A DNA stretch of 21,604 bases, from positions 1-21,604 of the forward strand of contig ATSW01004168.1 of the NCBI GenBank assembly GCA_000444245.1, given 5' to 3'. The DNA comes from Botryllus schlosseri. Lineage: Eukaryota > Chordata > Ascidiacea > Stolidobranchia > Styelidae. The number at the start of each line of letters is the position of its first letter. Position 1 is the first letter of the stretch. Both the position numbers and the translations under genes were made by a program. The notes below the pieces were generated by a model. That model was not told the DNA's origin and did no database searches. It was given only the letters and a program-made list of their open reading frames with translations. Below, in pieces: positions 8,701 to 17,700 of this stretch.

Positions 8701-11700
8701 CTTGTAATTCGAATCACTATGCCCAGCACTATTGACGCCACACTTTTACAGTGATATAAAAAGCTTTATTGGTGATTCATGCCATGATCTACAGTAGGTT
8801 TGTTCGAGCACCGTCACAGTAGCCAGTGTGTTGCAATGTCTATATCGGATGACAAATATAGATTCATTTCGAGACTATGATCTCAAGATTTATTTTAGAT
8901 GCGCTCCAGACTTGTGCAAACTACCAATCCAGTTCCTTGAATGTCAACTAGCCATAATGTTTTTTGAGTAATTCTAGTTCTAGTTCTACATGCGAATTTT
9001 GAAAAGTGAGTAGTTCTAGATGTAGTTTTACTTGTAAATTTTGAAAAGTGGTTAGTTCTAGTGCTACTTGTGCTTGCATATTTTAAAAAGTCAGTAGTTG
9101 CAGATTCGAATTTTCAAATGCAAGTACTACAAGTTCTAGTTGGGCATTTTGAAAAGTGAGTAGTTCGTTGTTCTAGTTCTGGATTTTGAAAATCCAGTAG
9201 TTCTAGTTGTAGTTGTTTATTTTGAAAATCCAATATTTCGATATGAATATATCATTCAATTGTAAACCATTTTTCTTGTTGTTAGGGCATCACGTTGAAA
9301 TCGAATTACGAAGGACATTGTGTCGTGGCCCGGATTCTTCACGGCGGAATGATCCATAGACAAGGTGAATGAATTTTCTATGTTTGTAAAATGTGCAGCA
9401 AGAGCTTGTCAAAATAGTCTTTGTGGCTACTCAAGTAGAAGTAACATCACAAATTTATGCTCAAGTACAAGAAGTAGCGATTTATAATTAAGTGAAAAAG
9501 TAAGTATCGCAAGTTTAGTTTTAGCTAAAAAACTGGAAGCTGTTAAGTAGCCAAAATTCATAACTACCCTACCGTACTTCAGTTTAGTGCAAGTTGGCGA
9601 AACCTGCTGGGAGTACTTTGAAAAGTAGAAGTACTTAGTTGGTGGCCGCATCTGTGTGCCGCCAATCTCAGCCATGCATTTTCTTTGTTGGATGTTCTCT
9701 AGAATGAAAAAAATGAAATTTTATTTACTGACACAGGTACGCTCCATGTCGGAGACCAAATCAAGGAAATCAACGACATAAGTACGGAAGACCAAACCAT
9801 CGACGAGCTTCAGACCATGCTGGTTTGTTATAGTCAAGTTCACTGCCTAAATTTTCGATGACGCCACTAACTGATTTTTTATGCAGAAAGAAATCCGCGG
9901 TAACATCACACTGAAAGTGGTGCCTGGATATAAAACTCCACCGCCATCTTGTGAGGTAAATCGAAAAGTTTACCTTGTATTGCTATTACAAATGTACACG
10001 TTCAGTGTATGTGATGGTTTTTCGGGATCTGGGACCAATCCAGTTCGATAAAATGGAATTTAGACCGTGTTTTTGTCTTTCATGTTAAAATTCGGGTACA
10101 ATAGTGCCTGCTCAAGGCCGAAGAGTGAGCATCTGTTCAGGGATGGAAAACTAGAAAATTTTCAGCATTCCCAGATTAGATCAGAATTAGATTGATAGCT
10201 ACACAATTTACGCAGTTGTTCAAGATTAGAATTAGAATTCTAAATTTTAAAAAACTAAAAGTTTAATCAGATTCCAAATTGGAAAGAAACACAACAAAAA
10301 TCAAGTTCACTTCATATCGACTTGAAAAAAAAACGTTACACAGAAAATGCGGCCCGACTCAGCTGGTAGAAGCGTGGATTGAAGTTGACAATCTTGGATT
10401 TGAAAAACAGTATTCACTGTGGGTAATCGAAGAATTATGAATGGAAAACTCGAATACCTTCATTTTCACGAGCTGGAATTGAGTCAAATTTGTTTTACAT
10501 CGTTTTTGTAGACAACTTGAGAATTTCATGGGTTAGCCGGTAAAATTTGAGAAAAAACATTTAAAATTATTTACAATAAATTCAAAATTTACTAACAAAG
10601 TTATTTTTGATCAACCCTACGGAGTGGGGAATAGCAATTATCAGAAGTTTACGCTGATTAACCAAAGTGTTTTTAATTGAGCCATGAGATATTTCGTAGG
10701 TATTTCCTATTTCCAATCAAAGTTATTGATGTACGAGACATTACACATTGTTGATTTGTTTGTATTTTTAGCTGTTATTGAAGCACCCGGTAGGTTCCAT
10801 TTGAGTGCTATGTAGAAAAATAGATCTTCCGAGTGCTATCATTGATTGCGTTTATATCAACGATGCTTTGTGAAAGATTTTGTTTCTTGAAGTTTCTTGG
10901 AATTGAGAATCTTGTTATATTTTCATCACTTTACTTTTTCAATAGTATAATTACACTGCCAGCTTGAGAGGGTGTGACTGTCATTCTAAAAGTGTAAGAC
11001 TTGAAACAGATTTGTAATGACTCGAGTCGATATTTTTTGTTGACTCGATTTGAGTCGAGTCATTTTCTTGAGTCATTTTGTGTATTGACTCGACTTGTAT
11101 TCGAGTCATTGTGTATGACTCGACATTCCATGCGACTTGATCCAAGTCTTGTTTATCAGGATTGATACTTGAAAAATAGGGCTATAAAGTGTTTTATCTG
11201 TTCGAATAAACATTTTACCGGTGAGGAAAATGAGTGTATAACAGATGTGAGGCATTCGATATCACCCAAAAGTGAAAAACTGAACATTGTGTATATTATA
11301 AATGCAAGGCATTCAATATCACCAAAAAAAAATGAAAAATGGGTAGGCTATATTATATATGCAAAACATTTAACTGAAAGACTGAAAAATGTGTATATTA
11401 TAAATGTGAGGCATTCGATATCACCCAAAAGTGAAAAACTGAAAAAGGAGTATATTATGAATGCGAGGCATTCAATATCACCCAAAAAAACTTTAAAAAG
11501 GGCAGGCTATATTATATATGCGAAACATTCAATATCAACTGGAAGACTGAAAAATGTGTGTATTATAAATGTGAGGCATTCTATATCACCCAAAAATGAA
11601 AAATCTGTATATTCTAAACCTTGGGCATTTGATATCACCCAAAAAACTGAAAAATGAGTATATTATAAATACGAGACATCAATATCACCCAACAATCTGA

Positions 11701-14700
11701 AAAAATGAAAAAATCTGTATGTTTTAAACGTGAGGCTTTCCATATCACCCAAAAACAGAAAAAAAGTGAAAAATGAGTAGGCCTATATTATTGATGCAAG
11801 GCATTGAATATCACCCAAAAAATCTGAAATAATGAGTAGCCTGTATTATAAATGCGAGATATTCAATGTCCCCCTAAAAGGTGAGCTGACCCCAACTTAA
11901 ACTCGACGATGAACAGTGAACACTGTGATTTCGACTCGAGTCTTAACACTACGACTCGGACTCTACCCTTTGTTCCCTGACTCAGACTTATTGAAAATGA
12001 CTCGACTTGACTCAACAACTTGTGTACTGTATGTCAATAAATCATGATCTTGTAAAAGTTGCAATGCGTTCTTGACGTGGTAGCTTTTAAACGGTAGAAT
12101 GTATTTTCGCATATAGCAAACTTTTTAATAATTTTCACCTGTATATTTATGCACTCCAACTAACAATTTTCTCCAGCAGCAGTGTTGTAATTTGAAATCT
12201 TCGTAGAAAAGAATGCCTTTTCATTTTCAACGATCTAAAAATAATGTTCTGTTACAAATTTGAAAATATGTATTTCGTCCGTAGCATCGCGTGGGATTTT
12301 CGATCGATAGTTGGGATCAGGTCTTTTTTCTATGTTTGTTTGTTTGTCTGTATGTTTGTCGTGCCAGGTATTGGCTGCATCCCTTGACTGTATTCGTGTG
12401 TGCACTTGCCCGATGTATTGTCTCTTTCTCTGCCTTATTCTCTCACTATGGCTCGTTTATAATGCTAGAGATTTGTTAATGAGATCTCAACATTGTTCTC
12501 TTTTCTTTCTGATGTCCGGATAAGACTTCCATCTGTGGTTATCGTGACAATTTGCAGAACTTACTTCCAAGTTACGTTATTGTGGATTATCGGCGAAATC
12601 CTTTTTAGGAAATTCGAGATGATTATCTGACGATGTGTGTCATCCAACGTCCTTTGCATGTTACTGATTTTAGACGGATTTTAGTGGTATAGATTTTACG
12701 ATTTCTTGACTCTACAGATCTATGTTCGAGCTCAATTTGAATACAGTCCGTACGAAGACGATCTCATTCCGTGCCGAGATGTCGGGATTTCTTTCAAAGT
12801 GGGAGACATTTTACAAGTAAGTCGGTTTCTCTGTCTCGTTCCGATTAAGTAAATGTAGATGTAACATAAATTTCTGCTCGGGTACTTTGTTACTCATGAG
12901 ATGTATTGGGGGAAGTCGAACGCTACGTTTTTTTCCAACAGGTAATAAGCAAAGATGATCATAATTGGTGGCAGGCGAAACTGGCAGACAAGAAAAAGGC
13001 GGAAGTCGGTATTATTCCGTCCCCTGAATTGCAGGAATGGTGAGTCTTTGCATTCCCTTTTTGAGTACAGCAGGAAATAGATTTTTTATTATAAATTGAA
13101 AATAAAATAAAATTGAATGAAAAAAATGCGATCAATATCCAATATTGCATTCAAATTACTGAAGAATGATTTCCACTAGGGTTAATTTATCAATGAGATA
13201 CTGGTATGATGGCTTAATTAGTGATACTCGGCTCAAAACCTAATACTAGATTCACAACCGAATCATTCAGCCCAGCCCAAATTACCACATTGGCATATCT
13301 TTGATATGTTGCGACAACACACACACGTAGCGCAGGGCATACCTACCTTATTTATAGAATACTCCTTTGTGGAATGTCAGTGGTCGAGGTCAATAGGCTA
13401 GTACTGATTCCCTAGGTAACGTTCTCGAATAGAAGCAATGGATGTATAAGTCTTGGGAACGCTTCAAATATACTATCTGATGTAGATTGGAAAGATCTGC
13501 CGCCAATTGTGATGGCAACTTAACATTGCTGTGACCAGACTTGTGCAAACTAGAACTAGAACTAGAACTACTTAATTTCGGAGCTCGAACTAAAACTAAA
13601 ACTTGCAACTAAAACTAAAACTAGTACTACTCACTTTCAAAACTTGTTACTAGAACTAGAACTAAATATTTTTGAAATTCTGTAACTAACTAACCAACTA
13701 AAACACAACTATCTAGATTAATTCCGAAGCAACCAGAGACAGAATTGGCGTTTTGAAAGGAAGGAGTTTCGAGTTTGAAATTGAAGGTTTTCAGCCCCAA
13801 AACTCGCCCCCTAGCTACGTCACTGTTGGTAGCGATAACTCTGAGCTAGTAAACGCTGCAAGAACATCACGCAACAGAACACCGGTTTCATGATCCACCC
13901 CAGACGATACATGTTTTCTAGTTGATCGGCAACTGAAATTTTTTTAATGCGCTACTTGAACTACAACTAGAAAAAGTCAAAAATCTAATTGTTAGTTGAC
14001 GGTCAACTAAATAGGTTGGCAGTTTTTGCAAGTGATAACTGACAGCAGTTTGAGTTTTCAAACAGTTTTGAGCGGTTTTCCAAATTCTACATCCATATCT
14101 CAGAGGGGAACATGATTTTTCTATCTCCGGCTACCACTCAATTTGTTTGTCGCAGGCGAATCTCTTGCATTGCGATGGACAGAGCCAAAGAATCGAAGGA
14201 ACCGGCGTCTTGGTTTTGGAAGAAGAAGAAAGTTCAGAAAGACAAATATGTGGCCAAACATAGTGCTGGTGCGTGTGATCGAAAACGTGTTGTCAAACTG
14301 CAGTCAATCGTACCAAATGTGTTCTATTATGATTGAAGAGCTTCTTGGAGGTGCAGAACTTCAATAATTGGATAATATATTCATATTGAAATCAACCCAA
14401 ATATTTTCGGCTCTCAGGGGTAATCTCTACCAGTTGCTGACGATTGCCCGTGACGAGTGTCAGCCGAAAATATTCACCTTTATTTGAAATCATCTGCGTC
14501 ATACATGTTCCATAAAACTACGTCGAGTTAACTGATAGGCAGCACCTTCTCTATCTCATAAAAGCCTGTAAAACGTAGCATACTAGCAGAAAAAATCCTT
14601 TCATTTCGGCGTGTGAGTCTTGGGTCGGGAGTGCCAATGGTACTCATATATGGGTCGCGATATACAAAGCTTACGAGCCACTGCTTTATGCCGTGCTAAA

Positions 14701-17700
14701 GGTATGCATATAAATGTTGATGATCCCTAGGATGTAGTGTACATATATTGATGGCAGCACATCATTTAGCATCACTTCTATTACCTACTGAAATCATCTT
14801 TTGTCTATTTTTTTCTCACTTTTTTCAAGTGCAATTTTTTCGGGCACGCATATCCAAAAAGTGTGGTTTCTCTTTTACAGTTTTTGATAAACTCGACCTT
14901 TTGACGTACGAGGAGGTGGTCAGAATGAATAATGTCAGGAGAAAAACCCTCATTCTACTCGGTAAGTATTCCTTCTATTAACAACGATGGATTGGAATTC
15001 ACACTCGATTTAGATTGGAGCACTGCAATCATTGTGCTCAGCCCTACTATGACTCCAGATAATGGAACTTGTGTCAGGTTACGGAACGAATTTCATTACA
15101 GGGGCTCACGGCGTTGGTCGGCGTCACATCAAGAGTTCGTTGTTGCAGCAACGGCCAGACTTATTCAGTTATCCGATTCCTCGTGAGTTTTGAGTTATAT
15201 CGGTTTCCAAATATGGATCATTTTCATATCAGTTCTAGAGCTGGTAAAGCAGAGTTGCATCATTAGAAATAATAGGTTTGGCTGCACAGTTTTTTGTTCG
15301 AATTTGATTAGAATTAGGAAACTGTGATTGCAAAATCTTCGAAATTGAATTCAATTTCATACTAAAAAGAGATGCGACAAAAACCAAGTTCAGTTCATAT
15401 CAAATCAAATTCATTTTCTTAAGCACGAGAATGACGAATGTCTTTTCACCGAGCTTATCTTTTTGTGCACCGTATAGTTCCGTAGCATTTTCAGGAAAAG
15501 CAGAAATTACATCAGAAATAAAATGATAGCAAAGAAACATGACAAATAAGATTACTGGCAATTCGATCTAATTAGACAACTAGAATTATATAATCGCCTA
15601 AGTCTGTTTGTAGATCTCTTGAGTAACTCCATCTTCGTACTATCGAGTTCATCGTTATCGGAAATTCGTCGCCACTTTTGCCCAATTTTAATCCTGATAA
15701 ATTGCAACCCGCAGATACGTCTCGCGCTCAGCAATCTCACGAAATCCAAGGCAAGAGCTATTATTTCACTTCCCAGGAGGAGATGATGCACGACATCAAG
15801 AATCACAAGGTGAGCGATTGAGCGAGGCACTTTTACTCGAACTGATTTTTCAGCAAACCTGCTTATTTTTGCGATTTGAATTTTTCCATTTCTACATGTA
15901 ATTTTGCAAATTTTGGATCATATTCAATAATGAAGTACGGTACTATTTCCTGTTTTTGGAGTACACACGTAACTTTTGTGTGTTTTCGCTACTTACTTGA
16001 GGGATTATTGTTTTTTAACTTCTGGCACTTCTACTTGATAGTTTTTTAAAGCAAAACTACTTACTTTTTCTACAATTTCTACTTCCACTTGAATTGGTTT
16101 TGACGTATTTCGGAAATTTTTACTTGTAATTGTGCAGATATTCACTGTGTCACTTCTACCCTGGTAGCAACACTGAGTACTTTGATATATATAAAAACCT
16201 AATTACCGATTTATTTAATTTTTCAGTATCTTGAATTTGGTACTCATGAAAACGTACTTTACGGAACTAAGCTGGACACGGTCAGAAAAGTGAACGAAGA
16301 AGGTCGAATCGCGATCTTGGATGTCGAACCTCAGGTCTGATTTAGCTTTTCGCATTACAATCGTAATTTGTATCGTAAAGGTCCAACATTAATGCAAAAA
16401 AGTCATGCCATGTGATGTATATCAAGCGGTTGTCTTTAATTTATTTTCAGCATCTGTGATATAGTAATGTTTGCTTCCATAATATAGTAAATTAACCCAA
16501 GGTAGACGGCGTTTCAAATAGGCTTATGCTCTTTTTCGTCATGCGCTGATAACATCTTCATTATTTATCTATTGTATATATGTCAGTGGGCCTCATTTGA
16601 AAAGATTTTTCGAGGTACAGGACTTCAACTTCAATTGTATATCGGCCCTTACTTTCGAACCTCGTATTTTGTGTTTCGTACTGTTCGAAATCGATTAAAA
16701 GTTTTATTTCATTAAAGGCCCTGAAGCTGCTGCGAAATATTGATTTTTCACCCTATGTTATCTTCATCGAAGCGCCGGTATTGAGCACCGCAGAAATTCA
16801 GAGAGTAAGTGAAATTTTGTGCCATAAAATCCGCGTATCGTTATGTAAAAGCCAAGTTGGTAAACTGGTTTTGAGAGAAAGCGTAGCTAGTGTAAAATAA
16901 CACTTTGTTATTGCATGAGTGCATCAACTTTGCAAAAGCTGTGTGAACTACTGGATTTTCAAAATGTACAGCTACAACTAGAACTAATCTTCTTTCAAAA
17001 TCTGCAACTAGATCTAGAACTATTCTATTTGCAAAACTCGCAATAAACCGGTATGCTGCTATCAATGGATTTTCTTCTCTGGATATTATCGAGCCGGAAG
17101 TACAAAAAATCACTCATTTTAGAATTACACAACGAAATGATGGGGTTTCAAATAGTCTGAGTCTCTGACCATACTGGGATAGAAAATTCATGTTATCTTA
17201 CTAACTCTACGGTGATTTTTTCACCATGTACCGGTGCATTTTCAGTCGCAACTACCGTTGGATGTAAGTATGATATCAATATTTGGCATGTTGGTGAAAT
17301 GCGTACTTCTGTGGTGTAACCAGAATATGATCTCCATGCTAGTTTTGTGTAGGCCTGGTGTTCGTGTCGGGGTCTGGTGACGTAGCCATTCCACTATAGT
17401 TCAGTATTATTGTTAGGGGTGTGTGATTTTTGGTGGGTTGGGCATGGGTATACGTACCAGCAAGATTACTCTGGCACTCTGTCTTATCAACACCCTTGGG
17501 GTTGTAACCAAGTCACAAGTCAATCTCACTTTCATTGTTTTGACTCGAGTCGAGTCATAGTGTTGTGAGAGAGTCCGAGTCTTATGAAAGCCTACAAGTG
17601 GGTCGGTCTTCAAGTCGGTAAATATGGGATGAAAAATAAAAAGAATATCGGGCTGGTGTAAAATTACCAATGTAGTCGAATCACCATGAATATCAAACTA

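Larger units (their letters stand above)
8085..9285 (+). other. Intron inside PDZ, occupied mostly by two MITEs
   Basis: 1.2 kb, holding the complete element at 8101-8625 and the ACTAGA-family copy at 8907-9235. It ends TTGTTGTTAG. No extra exon is seen. Confidence 0.8.
9956..12717 (+). other. Large intron (2.8 kb) between PDZ and SH3
   Basis: The largest intron of the gene. It contains a TTAGATT-family repeat (10140-10345), a MITE fragment (10440-10620), a weak 18-nt micro-exon candidate (10772-10789), and GACTCGAGTC element pieces enclosing a minisatellite (10980-12020). A GTTTGTTTGTCTGT-like tract lies at about 12332-12360. No linker exon is clearly visible. Confidence 0.8.

Noticed and set aside
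11169-11657. 162-codon + strand frame with repeated RHSISPK phrases, looking like a repeat protein
   Set aside because: It is the translated image of the minisatellite inside an intron of the CASK-like gene. Unit lengths vary and are not multiples of three throughout, and the frame is lost within the array.
12291-12523. Two hydrophobic, Cys-rich + strand frames
   Set aside because: They translate a GTTTGTTTGTCTGT-like simple stretch inside the PDZ-SH3 intron; low complexity explains the apparent membrane segments.
14112-14367. Two overlapping + strand frames of about 74 codons
   Set aside because: Both overlap the HOOK exon at 14156-14268. One is that exon read past its borders, the other is a shifted frame; neither is a separate gene.
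15552-15830. - strand 92-codon frame
   Set aside because: It runs antisense across the GuK exon at 15715-15809, whose + strand reading is clearly conserved, so it is a shadow frame.
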